64,000 nucleotides of DNA from the NCBI RefSeq assembly GCF_947489255.1, contig NZ_CANLCY010000002.1, forward strand, positions 372,001-436,000, read 5' to 3'. The DNA comes from an uncultured Microbacterium sp. GTDB taxonomy: Bacteria; Actinomycetota; Actinomycetes; Actinomycetales; Microbacteriaceae. Under the pieces are notes generated by a model. That model saw only the letters and a program-made list of their open reading frames with translations, did no database searches and had not been told where the DNA came from. Position 1 is the stretch's first letter, and every line of letters starts with the position of its first letter. This document shows positions 1 through 10,902 of the stretch, piece by piece. Position numbers and translations under genes: made by a program.

Positions 1-590
1 GACCCGAGAGCCGCGAGGGCTTCGAGAAGGTCGGTGACGAGACGTCCGGTCGCCTCGATGAGGTCGTACGCACCCCGGGCGAAGTCTTGGACGCGATCGG
101 CCACCTCGAAGGGGTTCAGAGTGAAGGAGAAGAGGTCGTCGGCGAAGCGCGCCAGCTGAACCAGAGCGTCGCAGACGAACGACCGGGTGGCCTCCACGAT
201 GCGGGAGGCCAGGCGCAGCGCGGCGGCGGTCGCCGCCGTCCACTCGGCCGCGTCGAGGGCCACCTGGAAGAGGTCTTCGTGGCGCTCGCGCAGCGCACGC
301 ACCGTGCGACCGTCGAGCTCGCCGAGCGAGGCCCGCGCGCTCTGAACGGTGTCCGGGATACCGGACAGCGATCTCGAGCTGTCCTCCCACGCGGCGGCGA
401 CGGCCGCCGTGGCGGCGGGGTTGCCGACCAGTTCGTCGAACCAGTCGCGCAACGGCTGCACGTACTGCAGCACGACGCCCGCGATGCCGGGGATCTGCGC
501 GCACGCGTCGCCCCCCGGACCGGTGGAGGGCAGGCCCCGAGCCCAGGTGCCACCCGCGAGTTCGGAGCTGATGGCGGATGCGGCGGTCAT
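1..590 (-). CDS. WXG100-like N-terminal region of a probable type VII secretion effector (partial)
   Basis: An open frame starts at ATG 590 and stays open to the window edge, giving 196 N-terminal residues without a stop. The segment around residues 46-58 (PLRDWFDELVGNP), followed by an Ala-rich helix with Trp68, resembles the long WXG100-like N-terminal domain of actinobacterial secreted toxins such as the CpnT type. The rest (about 80-196) looks like continuous amphipathic helix. Its start overlaps the stop of the EspC-like gene by 4 bases (ATGA), so it is the last visible gene of a coupled cassette. In this family the C-terminus often carries a toxin domain, but that part lies outside the window, so toxin activity is inference only. 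It could also be a long non-toxic secreted partner protein. Confidence 0.65.
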   Translation of the reverse strand, partial: MTAASAISSELAGGTWARGLPSTGPGGDACAQIPGIAGVVLQYVQPLRDWFDELVGNPAATAAVAAAWEDSSRSLSGIPDTVQSARASLGELDGRTVRALRERHEDLFQVALDAAEWTAATAAALRLASRIVEATRSFVCDALVQLARFADDLFSFTLNPFEVADRVQDFARGAYDLIEATGRLVTDLLEALAALG

Positions 591-904
591 CCGCCGGTCC
601 CGGCGAAGACGTCCACGGCATCCTGTTCGACCGTGGAGAACGCCGTCGTGGCGTCGTCGACCCCGTCGGCGACGCGATCTGCCAGGTTCTGCGCCGACGC
701 GAGGAATTCGCGCGCCCGATCCGCGACCGCGTTCGCGAGGGGGACGACGAGGCCCCGGCTCAGCAGACCGAACGCCTCCTGGGGCAGATCGGCGGTAACG
801 CCGTCCGCGGCCGAGGCGAAAGCGCCCGACGCATCGCGCACCAGGGACGCCTGCTTCTTCAGAACGCCGCCGTCGATCTCGATGCGCTGGTTCGCCGCTG
901 TCAT
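587..904 (-). CDS. EspC-like small type VII secretion-associated protein
   Basis: This is a 105-residue, largely helical protein with no signal peptide. The pattern IEIDGGVLKKQA, then an AFGLL turn near residues 44-48, then a second Ala-rich helix resembles the ESX-1 EspC-like family (DUF2580), which are small helical-hairpin secretion targets. The start ATG at 904 overlaps the stop of the lipoprotein gene by 4 bases, and its own stop overlaps the ATG of the larger WXG100-like gene. It probably acts as a partner or co-secreted protein for the downstream long protein. The family call rests on fold pattern and context, not on a unique motif. Confidence 0.6.
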   Translation of the reverse strand: MTAANQRIEIDGGVLKKQASLVRDASGAFASAADGVTADLPQEAFGLLSRGLVVPLANAVADRAREFLASAQNLADRVADGVDDATTAFSTVEQDAVDVFAGTGG

Positions 905-1350
905 CGTGTCGCCCCCTCCGCGATCGTCCTCGCCTCGTCCATGGTGATGCTCGACCCGTCGTAGTTCGGCGTCGCACCGAGACTCGTGAGCGCTGATGCC
1001 ACGTCGATCCTCGTGTCGTCGCCGTCGCGGAAAGCCACGTCGAGGTACTTCATGTTCAGGTTTCGCCCGTCCAGGGCGATTCCGATCACACTGCGAACGA
1101 ACTCCGGCGACGCCTCCGTCCCCTCCCCGGTGGGGAGGGTGACGGTTCCCCCCACCGTCAGGGTCTCGGTGAACCCGTCGAGGCTGACATCGGCGTAGGC
1201 ATCCGAAATGCCGAGGTCGGCGGCCTCGAGTGCGGCGGGGATCGCCGTCTTGTACGAATCGTCGGCGAGCGGCGATTGGCTGCAGCCCGCGGCGAGACTC
1301 GCGACCACCGCGAGGCCGACGACCGCGATCGTGCGGACGGGACGTCTCAT
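901..1350 (-). CDS. Small lipoprotein inside the type VII cassette
   Basis: A 149-residue protein with a short basic N-terminus, a hydrophobic stretch (residues 8-21) and a lipobox ending in Cys22 (SLAAGC), so it should be lipidated and anchored on the outer face of the membrane. The mature part is acidic and rich in beta-type stretches (for example ETLTVGGTVTLP at residues 62-73) and shows no family I recognise. ATG 1350 overlaps the upstream WXG100 stop and its stop overlaps the next ATG, so it is translated as part of the cassette. A surface role beside the secreted proteins, such as immunity, chaperoning or docking, is only inferred from position. Confidence 0.75.
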   Translation of the reverse strand: MRRPVRTIAVVGLAVVASLAAGCSQSPLADDSYKTAIPAALEAADLGISDAYADVSLDGFTETLTVGGTVTLPTGEGTEASPEFVRSVIGIALDGRNLNMKYLDVAFRDGDDTRIDVASALTSLGATPNYDGSSITMDEARTIAEGATR

Positions 1351-1646
1351 GCCGTCGCCCCCAGACCGCGAGCACCGGCGAGGTCGACCTCGCTGTAGGC
1401 GGCGGCGAGGTCGTCCAGCGCCCCGCACGTCCTCGTCAGCAGGGCTGTGCGGCTGGCCGCGCTCGTGCCGAACTGCGCCTGGGCGAACGCGTAGGCCTGC
1501 TGTGCCTCTCCGCTCCATTGCGTGCTAAGTGTCGCGGCCTCGCGCGTCAGCGTCTCGACGAGCTGGTCGATCCGCGACCCCGCGTCCTTGATGTTCTGCG
1601 CGGCGGTCGCGAGTCGAGCCGGCGTCACCTCCAGATGATTGATCAT
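1347..1646 (-). CDS. WXG100 family (EsxA/EsxB-like) protein
   Basis: A 99-residue helical protein with the WxG turn at Trp44-Ser45-Gly46 (STQWSGEAQQAY). Its length and mid-protein WxG are typical of ESAT-6/CFP-10-type substrates of type VII secretion, which fold as helical hairpins and dimerise. The start ATG 1646 was chosen because it overlaps the stop of the YbaB-like gene (ATGA) and gives the normal length; an in-frame upstream ATG would add 16 basic residues that look like untranslated sequence. It is the second gene of a five-gene coupled cassette. No FtsK-like EccC ATPase or other secretion machinery is in the window. Confidence 0.85.
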   Translation of the reverse strand: MINHLEVTPARLATAAQNIKDAGSRIDQLVETLTREAATLSTQWSGEAQQAYAFAQAQFGTSAASRTALLTRTCGALDDLAAAYSEVDLAGARGLGATA

Positions 1647-2050
1647 GCGTCCAGCCTCCCTGTGGTCGGACCGGCGTCCTCTTCCTCGATGCACCGGCGT
1701 GTCGTGGCGACGAGCTCCGAGGAATCCCCGAGGCTCTCCGCCATCGTTCGAAGCGCGGTGTCCGCCGCGTCGCGCTGCGCCTCGCGCACGGTCTCCGTGA
1801 TGATGCGCGACAGGGTCGCGGCATCCGGATCCATCGCGCTTGCGGACAGATCGACGCGATTCACGCGTCCGCCCGCGGTTGCCGAAACGCGCACCTCCCG
1901 CCCGACCGAAGTGCGCGTGGCGGTGGTGGTGCGCACGTCGGTGGCCATGCGGGCCGCATCGTGCGCGAGCGCCCTGGCCTGTGCCGTCTGGGCGTGCACG
2001 CGTGCGCGTGCCTGCTCCGGAGCGCTGAGCGAGTCCTCGGACCAGGTCAT
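1643..2050 (-). CDS. YbaB/EbfC-like protein heading the type VII cassette
   Basis: A 135-residue protein with a long N-terminal helix (residues 8-38) followed by a short beta region (REVRVSATAGGRVNRVDLSA) and a C-terminal helix. This is the layout of the YbaB/EbfC nucleoid-associated family, which in actinobacteria is often encoded next to WXG100 genes. The start ATG 2050 is preceded by a purine-rich GGGGG ribosome site about 4 bases upstream. It is the first gene of the cassette and shares a 4-base overlap with the WXG100 gene. Whether it binds DNA or acts as a chaperone here cannot be told from sequence. Confidence 0.7.
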   Translation of the reverse strand: MTWSEDSLSAPEQARARVHAQTAQARALAHDAARMATDVRTTTATRTSVGREVRVSATAGGRVNRVDLSASAMDPDAATLSRIITETVREAQRDAADTALRTMAESLGDSSELVATTRRCIEEEDAGPTTGRLDA

Positions 2051-2353
2051 GGTGGCCCCCTTCGCCAGAGCTGCGAGCCTACCCAGGCCCCTCCGGGCGT
2101 GGAAGGGCGGATGCGATGGGTCGGTCCCGCGCGGTCGCGAGCGTTCGCGGCGGTTCATGCGATAATGAAGGCTGATGTGACCGCGGCCGCGCCGCAGGAA
2201 CATCACCCAGAAGACTTCGGGCGATGACCGCCCTTCGCAGCCCGAGCCGCAGGCCGGCTGCAGACCGAGTGAGTTCGCGGCCCCGCCGGGTGCGGCGCTG
2301 CATGAGATTTCGTCGGGCGACGCGCGGTGTCGCCCGCCAGGGAGTACCCCGAT
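2051..2353. promoter_or_regulatory. Divergent intergenic region and long rne leader
   Basis: This 303-base gap separates the minus-strand secretion cassette from rne and has no gene I can support. An extended -10-like element (TG-n-GATAAT, 2158-2166) would start an rne transcript with a leader of roughly 180 bases. Just before the ribosome site is a perfect 8-bp hairpin: CGGGCGAC at 2314-2321 and GTCGCCCG at 2329-2336, with a 7-base loop, ending 3 bases before the AGGGAG ribosome site. Such a hairpin could tune rne translation. RNase E autoregulation through its own leader is known in enterobacteria; here it is only inferred. Confidence 0.4.
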
Positions 2354-5002
2354 ATGGCCGATGTGACAGACGAACAGAACCCCGCCGACGAGACTCAGGT
2401 CTCACCCGACACCGCCATGTCATCAGACGCTGACGTGGTCGACGAGGAGCAGGCGGCGGTCCAGGATGCCGAGGACGCGGCGTCCGACGACACCGAGGCT
2501 CCCGCGGTGCTCGACGTGACGGACATCCCGGCGCCCGACGACGTCGTGGCGCCAACCTCGGAGGACGCCGCCGTCGCGGCATCCGTTCCGGTTCCCGACG
2601 AGGCGCCGACCTCGTCCGACGCGGTCACGGAGCAGACCGAGCCCGCGACCCCGGCCGAGCCCGCGACCCCGGCCGAGTCCGCGAGCCCGGCTGAGCCCGA
2701 CACCGCCGCCGAGCCCGAGGCGCCGGCCGAGCCCAAGGTGCCCGCCGAGCCCGAGCCCGAGGTCGCTGCGGAGCCCGAGGTCGCTGCGGAGCCCGAGAAG
2801 CCGACGCGCCCCACGGCCGTGTCGCTCGGCCTGCTGCCCGAGAACTTCGTATCGGCCGTGTCGACCGCGCTGCACTTCTACGCCCCCGCGCTTCCGCCGC
2901 TGCCGGCGCGCGAGGAGTCCTGGGACCGCGACGACCGTGACGACCGTGACGACGAGGGCCCCGCCGAGCGCGGCTCCGCGAACGCGCGCCGCCGCAACCG
3001 CCGCCGCGGGGGAGCGAGCACCGGGTCTGCCGACGAGGCCCCCGAGGCCCCGGCCGCCCCCGTCCGCCAGCGCGCGGTCGAGGTCATCACCGAACCGCAG
3101 CGCATCAAGGGCTCCACGCGCCTCGAGGCGAAGAAGCAGCGTCGCCGCGACGGTCGCGAAGCCGGTCGCCGCCGACCCGTCGTGACCGAGGCCGAATTCC
3201 TCGCCCGCCGCGAGGCCGTCGACCGCGTCATGGTCGTGCGCTCGAAGGCCGGTCGCATCCAGATCGCCGTGCTCGAAGACAACGTGCTCGTCGAGCACTA
3301 CGTCGCCCGCAACCAGGACGCCTCGCTCATCGGCAACGTCTACCTCGGTCGCGTGCAGAACGTGCTGCCGAGCATGGAGGCGGCGTTCGTCGACATCGGC
3401 CGCGGTCGTAACGCCGTGCTGTACTCCGGCGAGGTCGACTGGGACGGCGTCGAGACCAACAATCAGCCCCGCCGCATCGAGCTGGCCCTCAAGTCGGGCG
3501 ACCGCGTGCTCGTGCAGGTCACCAAAGACCCCGTGGGCCACAAGGGTGCGCGTCTGACGAGCCAGATCTCGCTGCCCGGCCGATACCTCGTCTACGTGCC
3601 CAACGGCACGATGAACGGCATCTCGCGCAAGCTCCCCGACACCGAGCGTGCGCGCCTGAAGAAGATCCTCAAGGAGGTGCTCCCCGAGTCGTCGGGCGTC
3701 ATCGTGCGCACCGCCGCCGAGGGCGCCACCGAAGAGCAGTTGACCCTCGACGTGCAGCGCCTCACCTCGCAGTGGGAGCACGTGTCGAGCCAGGTGAAGA
3801 CCATTCAGGCGCCGGCCCTGCTGCACTCCGAGCCCGATCTGCTGGTGAAGATCGTGCGCGACGTCTTCAACGAGGATTTCACGCGCATGCTCATCCAGGG
3901 CGACGAGGCGCTGCAGACGATCTCGTCCTACCTCCAGGGCGTCGCCCCCGACCTCCTCGAGCGTGTCGAGAAGTACGAGGGCGAGCAGGACCCGTTCGAC
4001 GCGTTCCGCGTCACGGAGCAGATCGAGAAGGCCCTCGACCGCAAGGTCTGGTTGCCCTCCGGTGGTTCGCTCGTCATCGACCGCACCGAGGCGATGACGG
4101 TCGTCGACGTCAACACGGGTAAGTTCGTCGGCTCCGGCGGCAACCTCGAAGAGACCGTCACGAAGAACAACCTCGAGGCGGCCGAGGAGATCGTCCGTCA
4201 GCTGCGCCTGCGCGACATCGGCGGCATCATCGTGGTCGACTTCATCGACATGGTGCTGGAGTCCAACCGCGACCTCGTGCTGCGCCGCCTCATCGAGTGC
4301 CTGAGCCGCGACCGCACGAAGCATCAGGTCGCCGAGGTCACCTCGCTCGGTCTCGTGCAGATGACCCGCAAGAAGCTGGGTCTCGGCCTGCTCGAGACCT
4401 TCAGCGAGGCGTGCGAGGTGTGCGCCGGTCGCGGGGTCGTCGTGCACCACGACCCGGTGGTGCGTCACCGCACCTCGGGATCGGCCGGCGGCAACGGGGG
4501 CAACGGCAACGGCGGCAACGGCGGTTCGTCGAACCGTCGCGGTCGCGGCGGCAACGGACAGAACGGCAACGCGCAGAACGGCGGCTCCGGCAACGGCTCG
4601 GCGCAGAACGGCGGCAACGGCGGTTCCGCGGCAGCCCCGGCCGGCGGCACGCACGTGATCACGGAGGGCGTGAAGTCCGCGCTCGCTCAGATCGCGGCAT
4701 CCACCGTCAAGCCGACCATCGACGACCCGGCCGTCGTCGAGGCGGCCGTCGTCGCCTCCGTCGAGGCCGTGCTCGAGGCCAAGTCCGAGTCCGAGGCGCC
4801 CGCCGCCCCGGCGCGTGAGAAGCGTCCGCGGAAGAAGCGCGAACCCAAGGCCCCGCGCACCGAGAAGGACGCGCTCCTGGAGTCCGTGCTCGAGGCGCTG
4901 CCCGAGCCCAAGGCTCCGGGGCAGGGGCGTTCGCGTCGCCGCGTGACCACCGCCGCCCTCACCGGCACCCCGGTCAACGCGCAGCCGAACCCGGAGTCCT
5001 GA
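2354..5002 (+). CDS. rne: Ribonuclease E/G
   Basis: Endoribonuclease of about 882 residues that processes rRNA precursors and starts mRNA decay. The N-terminus (residues 1-290) is a disordered acidic Pro/Glu/Ala region with EP-type repeats, followed by Arg-rich patches (for example 211-219). The S1 domain spans about 300-390. The DNase I-like catalytic core has metal-binding Asp585 (VVDVNTG) and Asp629 (VVDFIDM). A zinc-link CEVC lies at 687-690. The tail has Gly/Asn-rich repeats and a basic Lys/Arg/Pro segment likely to bind RNA. The extensions on both ends of the catalytic core are typical of actinobacterial RNase E. ATG 2354 follows an AGGGAG ribosome site; an upstream ATG at 2327 would sit inside the leader hairpin region. 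Confidence 0.95.
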   Translation: MADVTDEQNPADETQVSPDTAMSSDADVVDEEQAAVQDAEDAASDDTEAPAVLDVTDIPAPDDVVAPTSEDAAVAASVPVPDEAPTSSDAVTEQTEPATPAEPATPAESASPAEPDTAAEPEAPAEPKVPAEPEPEVAAEPEVAAEPEKPTRPTAVSLGLLPENFVSAVSTALHFYAPALPPLPAREESWDRDDRDDRDDEGPAERGSANARRRNRRRGGASTGSADEAPEAPAAPVRQRAVEVITEPQRIKGSTRLEAKKQRRRDGREAGRRRPVVTEAEFLARREAVDRVMVVRSKAGRIQIAVLEDNVLVEHYVARNQDASLIGNVYLGRVQNVLPSMEAAFVDIGRGRNAVLYSGEVDWDGVETNNQPRRIELALKSGDRVLVQVTKDPVGHKGARLTSQISLPGRYLVYVPNGTMNGISRKLPDTERARLKKILKEVLPESSGVIVRTAAEGATEEQLTLDVQRLTSQWEHVSSQVKTIQAPALLHSEPDLLVKIVRDVFNEDFTRMLIQGDEALQTISSYLQGVAPDLLERVEKYEGEQDPFDAFRVTEQIEKALDRKVWLPSGGSLVIDRTEAMTVVDVNTGKFVGSGGNLEETVTKNNLEAAEEIVRQLRLRDIGGIIVVDFIDMVLESNRDLVLRRLIECLSRDRTKHQVAEVTSLGLVQMTRKKLGLGLLETFSEACEVCAGRGVVVHHDPVVRHRTSGSAGGNGGNGNGGNGGSSNRRGRGGNGQNGNAQNGGSGNGSAQNGGNGGSAAAPAGGTHVITEGVKSALAQIAASTVKPTIDDPAVVEAAVVASVEAVLEAKSESEAPAAPAREKRPRKKREPKAPRTEKDALLESVLEALPEPKAPGQGRSRRRVTTAALTGTPVNAQPNPES

Positions 5003-5144
5003 GTCCCCATCCCGTGAGGGGTCGTCCTCCGTCGCCGAGCATCGTTCCCGGCGGCGGCGTGCGGCCCCTCACGCATGCGGTCGGACGGGATGGATGCCAC
5101 CGACCGCCCGTGCCCGCCGCGATCGGCCGCCCGCGAGATCGGTG

Positions 5145-5423
5145 TCAGCGCCTCGCGTCGCGCCGCTCCCGGGCGGTGATGCGCAGGCCGGAGGCCCGCA
5201 AGCGGCGCACGAGTTCCTTCCCGCCCACGTGCTCGGCGCCGGCCGCGACCAGGTCTGCGTGCCGCTCATCGGGGACGTCGTAGTGGTCGAGGTCGAAGGC
5301 GCGCGAAGGGATGCCGGCGGCGGCGGCGAAGGCGTGCAGCTCGTCGAGATCGGTGTCGCTCACCAGATGCGCCCACAGTCGTCCGTGCGCGGGCCACTGC
5401 GGGTCGTCGATGAGGATCGCCAT
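5145..5423 (-). CDS. DUF4031 domain protein
   Basis: A 92-residue protein of the small DUF4031 family, which has no assigned activity. Visible features are MAILIDDPQWPAHGRLWAHL at the start, DLDHYDVPD in the middle, a HADLVAAGAEHVGGKELVRRL helix, and a basic C-terminus. In actinobacteria it is often found near rne and rplU, as here, where it is encoded on the opposite strand between them. The start ATG 5423 lies 6 bases after a TAGGAT box, so a leaderless mRNA is likely. Confidence 0.8.
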   Translation of the reverse strand: MAILIDDPQWPAHGRLWAHLVSDTDLDELHAFAAAAGIPSRAFDLDHYDVPDERHADLVAAGAEHVGGKELVRRLRASGLRITARERRDARR

Positions 5424-5429
5424 TCCGCG

Positions 5430-5435
5430 ATCCTA
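5430..5435 (-). promoter_or_regulatory. -10 box, leaderless start of the DUF4031 gene
   Basis: TAGGAT on the minus strand, 6 bases before ATG 5423. No ribosome site fits in between, so transcription probably starts at or next to the start codon. Confidence 0.55.
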
Positions 5436-5460
5436 CGGTCGACACGCGGGACGGATGCTT

Positions 5461-5489
5461 TTGCCGGATGCCCCCGGGTGAGCTAAACT
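5461..5489 (+). promoter_or_regulatory. Promoter of rplU-rpmA
   Basis: A -35 TTGCCG (5461-5466) and -10 TAAACT (5484-5489) separated by exactly 17 bases, a good housekeeping sigma promoter. It would give a 5' leader of roughly 140 bases before rplU. Confidence 0.6.
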
Positions 5490-5496
5490 TGACCCT

Positions 5497-5636
5497 TGGT
5501 GCGTCGCGTCCGCTCTCATCGGAGCGTGACCCCGCTGACTTTCGTCGGCCGGATCGCACCGAGACTTGGGTCATCAGACCCTCCCAACGTCATCAGACAA
5601 CCGGAGCCGTGCGCTCCCGAACGAAACAGGTGTGAA
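5497..5636 (+). promoter_or_regulatory. rplU 5' leader with two small hairpins
   Basis: The leader contains CGCTC/GAGCG (5511-5515 with 5522-5526) and GGGTC-ATCA-GACCC (5568-5581). The 9-mer TCATCAGAC occurs twice (5571-5579 and 5590-5598). L21 operons in Firmicutes have an autoregulatory leader; whether this one binds L21 is unknown. It has no U-tract terminator. Confidence 0.35.
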
Positions 5637-5945
5637 GTGGTTTACGCAGTTGTGCGCGCCGGCGGCCGCCAGGAGAAGGTCCAGGTCGGCACGGTCGTCG
5701 TGCTCGACCGCCAGAAGGCGAAGATCGGCGAGAGCATCCAGCTGCCCGCCGTCCTGTTCGTCGACGGCGACGCGGTCACGACCGACGCCGACAAGCTCGC
5801 GAAGGTCTCGGTCACGGCCGAGGTGCTCGGCGAGGAGCGCGGTCCGAAGATCGTGATCCAGAAGTTCAAGAACAAGACCGGCTACAAGAAGCGCCAGGGC
5901 CACCGTCAGGACCTCACGCGCGTCAAGATCACCGGCATCAAGTAA
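5637..5945 (+). CDS. rplU: 50S ribosomal protein L21
   Basis: A 102-residue large-subunit protein. The full family pattern is present: [11 protein letters not shown] at the N-terminus, the central [11 protein letters not shown] loop, and the basic C-terminal [16 protein letters not shown] segment that contacts 23S rRNA. The start is GTG 5637, giving the normal length; upstream in-frame sequence is the untranslated leader. AGG at 5629-5631 serves as a short ribosome site. It is co-transcribed with rpmA, 18 bases downstream. Confidence 0.95.
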   Translation: MVYAVVRAGGRQEKVQVGTVVVLDRQKAKIGESIQLPAVLFVDGDAVTTDADKLAKVSVTAEVLGEERGPKIVIQKFKNKTGYKKRQGHRQDLTRVKITGIK

Positions 5946-5963
5946 GAGCCAGGAGACGCAGAG

Positions 5964-8751
<2,788 letters not shown>

Positions 8752-8755
8752 GCGC

Positions 8756-10015
8756 ATGACCGTGATCGCCGCTTCCGTCGACGAGCGCTTGCGTCTGGCC
8801 AAGGACGCCGCGCGGCAGATCGCGCTGCTCGACTCCGCACGCAAGAGCGCACTGCTGTTCGCCGTGGCGGAGGCGATCGACGAGGCCGCTTCCGAGATCG
8901 TCGCCGCGAACGCCGAAGACCTCGAGCGCGGTCGAGCGGATGCCATCGGCGAGTCGCTGCTCGACCGCCTGCGCCTCGACGCGGGACGCGTCGCCGCCCT
9001 GGCCGCTGCCGTCCGCGAGGTGGCCGAGCTGCCCGATCCCGTGGGAAGGGTGCTCGATACGCGCACGCTCCCCAACGGTCTCGCGCTGCAGAAGGTCGCC
9101 GTGCCGTTCGGCGTGGTCGGGTCGATCTACGAGGCGCGTCCGAACGTGACCGTCGACATCGCCTCGCTCGCGCTGCGGTCCGGCAACGCCGTCGTCCTGC
9201 GGGGCGGCTCGGCGGCGCAGAGCAGCAACGCCACACTCGTGCGGGTCATGCGCGACGCGCTGCGCGCGCAGGGCGTCGACCCGGAGGCGATCCAGAGCGT
9301 CGACGACTTCGGGCGGGAGGGCGCGCGCGCCCTCATGAACGCCCGCGGCCTCGTCGACGTCCTGGTGCCGCGGGGGAGTGCTTCGCTCATCGAGACCGTG
9401 GTGACCGAGTCCACCGTCCCCGTCATCGAAACCGGCGCGGGTGTGGTTCACGTCTTCCTCGACGCCACGGCCCGCGACGACTGGGCGCGCGACATCGTCC
9501 TGAACGCCAAGGTGCAGCGCCCGAGCGTGTGCAACGCCGTCGAGACGGTGCTCGTGCACCGCGACGCCGCCGACCGACTGCTGCCGGAGCTGCTGGCATC
9601 CCTCGCCGATGCCGGTGTCACCGTGCACGGTGACGACGCGACCCGCGCTCACGACGACCGCGTCGTGCCCGCGACCGACGACGACTGGGCCCGCGAGTAC
9701 GGCACGCTCGACCTCGCGGTGCGCGTGGTCGACGATCTCGACGAGGCTCTCGCGCACATCCGTCGCTACTCGACCCAGCACACGGAATCCATCGTCACGG
9801 CCGATCAGGCTGCCGCCGACCGGTTCCTGGCCGAGGTCGATTCCGCTGTGGTACTCGTGAACGCGTCCACGCGCTTCACCGACGGAGGCGAGTTCGGCTT
9901 CGGTGCCGAGGTCGGCATCTCCACCCAGAAACTGCACGCCCGCGGACCCATGGGCCTCGCCGAGCTGACGAGCACCAAGTGGCTCGGGCGCGGCGACGGC
10001 CAGGTGCGCGCCTGA
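8756..10015 (+). CDS. proA: Gamma-glutamyl phosphate reductase
   Basis: The second proline-pathway enzyme: it reduces gamma-glutamyl phosphate to glutamate semialdehyde with NADPH. It has 419 residues, normal for the family. Visible features are PFGVVGSIYEARPNVTVD, the nucleotide-binding segment with GNAVVLRGGSAA, and the catalytic Cys259 in KVQRPSVCNAVETVLV. The C-terminal FGFGAEVGISTQKLHARGPMG segment closes the active site. It follows proB by 4 bases, so both pathway enzymes can be made from one transcript. Confidence 0.96.
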   Translation: MTVIAASVDERLRLAKDAARQIALLDSARKSALLFAVAEAIDEAASEIVAANAEDLERGRADAIGESLLDRLRLDAGRVAALAAAVREVAELPDPVGRVLDTRTLPNGLALQKVAVPFGVVGSIYEARPNVTVDIASLALRSGNAVVLRGGSAAQSSNATLVRVMRDALRAQGVDPEAIQSVDDFGREGARALMNARGLVDVLVPRGSASLIETVVTESTVPVIETGAGVVHVFLDATARDDWARDIVLNAKVQRPSVCNAVETVLVHRDAADRLLPELLASLADAGVTVHGDDATRAHDDRVVPATDDDWAREYGTLDLAVRVVDDLDEALAHIRRYSTQHTESIVTADQAAADRFLAEVDSAVVLVNASTRFTDGGEFGFGAEVGISTQKLHARGPMGLAELTSTKWLGRGDGQVRA

Positions 10016-10020
10016 CCGCC

Positions 10021-10049
10021 TAAAATGGCAACGCGCGTCCCGACGCGCG
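10021..10049 (+). promoter_or_regulatory. Candidate -10 box and 5' hairpin before the small membrane protein
   Basis: TAAAAT (10021-10026) is followed by a perfect 7-bp hairpin: CGCGCGT (10032-10038) and ACGCGCG (10043-10049). No convincing -35 is seen. The hairpin could mark the transcript start or be a weak proA terminator. Confidence 0.35.
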
Positions 10050-10070
10050 GAAACTTCGAACGGAGCACTG

Positions 10071-10295
10071 ATGACTTTCGTGTCACTTCTCGCCCAGGCC
10101 GCTGAAGAGGGCGCCCACCACGGGGGCAACGTCCAGGCCTCGACCTTCTGGTACGGCGTGGTGGCCTTCGTCGTGTTCGTCGCGCTGAGCCTGGTGACGC
10201 TGTCGTACCGCAACGTCTCCAACCGTCACGCGCACAAGGCCGAGGCCTACACGCAGAAGCACGGCACGCCCACTCCCGAGGCCCACGGCCACTGA
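10071..10295 (+). CDS. Small single-span membrane protein
   Basis: A 74-residue protein with a short polar N-terminus, one transmembrane helix (about residues 25-45, [19 protein letters not shown]) and a basic, His-rich cytoplasmic tail ending PEAHGH. I recognise no characterised family; similar short proteins occur between proA and nadD in relatives. An ACGGAG ribosome site precedes ATG 10071. It sits 10 bases before nadD and is probably co-transcribed with it. Confidence 0.7.
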   Translation: MTFVSLLAQAAEEGAHHGGNVQASTFWYGVVAFVVFVALSLVTLSYRNVSNRHAHKAEAYTQKHGTPTPEAHGH

Positions 10296-10305
10296 GGGCC
10301 ACCGT

Positions 10306-10902
10306 ATGTCGGTGACGCGCGCCCCTCGTATCGGGGTCATGGGTGGGACGTTCGATCCCATCCATCACGGTCACCTCGTTGCGGCCAGTGAGGTCGCGCA
10401 ATCGTTCGACCTCGACGAGGTCGTGTTCGTGCCCACGGGCCGCCCCTGGCAGAAAGACGACGTCACCGAGAGCGAGCATCGCTATCTCATGACGGTGATC
10501 GCGACGGCATCCAATCCGCAGTTCACCGTGAGTCGCGTCGACATCGACCGCGCGGGACCCACCTACACGATCGACACCCTGCGCGATCTGCAGGAGCAGC
10601 GCCCGGGCGCCGAGCTCTTCTTCATCACCGGAGCCGACGCCGTCGCGCAGATCCTCAGCTGGCGCAACCATCAGGAGCTGTGGGACCTGGCGCACTTCGT
10701 CGCCGTCTCGCGTCCGGGTCACGTGCTGACCACGGAGGGCCTGCCCTCCGAGAACGTGAGCCAGCTGGAGATCCCGGCGCTGTCGATCTCGTCCACAGAC
10801 TGCCGCGCACGTGTGCGCCGAGGACACCCCGTGTGGTACCTCGTGCCCGACGGCGTCGTGCAGTACATCGCGAAGCATCACCTCTACCGGAGTAAGGCAT
10901 GA
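10306..10902 (+). CDS. nadD: Nicotinate-nucleotide adenylyltransferase
   Basis: Adenylates nicotinic acid mononucleotide to deamido-NAD in NAD synthesis. The 198-residue protein carries the nucleotidyltransferase signature [11 protein letters not shown] at 14-24, [10 protein letters not shown] for substrate binding, the [15 protein letters not shown] segment, and the C-terminal [12 protein letters not shown] motif (ISSTxxR). Length is normal. Its stop overlaps the next ATG by 4 bases, linking it to the Ala/Pro-rich membrane protein and then rsfS. Confidence 0.95.
   Translation: MSVTRAPRIGVMGGTFDPIHHGHLVAASEVAQSFDLDEVVFVPTGRPWQKDDVTESEHRYLMTVIATASNPQFTVSRVDIDRAGPTYTIDTLRDLQEQRPGAELFFITGADAVAQILSWRNHQELWDLAHFVAVSRPGHVLTTEGLPSENVSQLEIPALSISSTDCRARVRRGHPVWYLVPDGVVQYIAKHHLYRSKA

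Noticed and set aside
2423..4654. Long open frame antisense to rne
   Set aside because: It is a high-GC shadow: low-complexity Leu/Gly/Arg/Val-rich translation with no motif, fully opposed to a well-supported RNase E.
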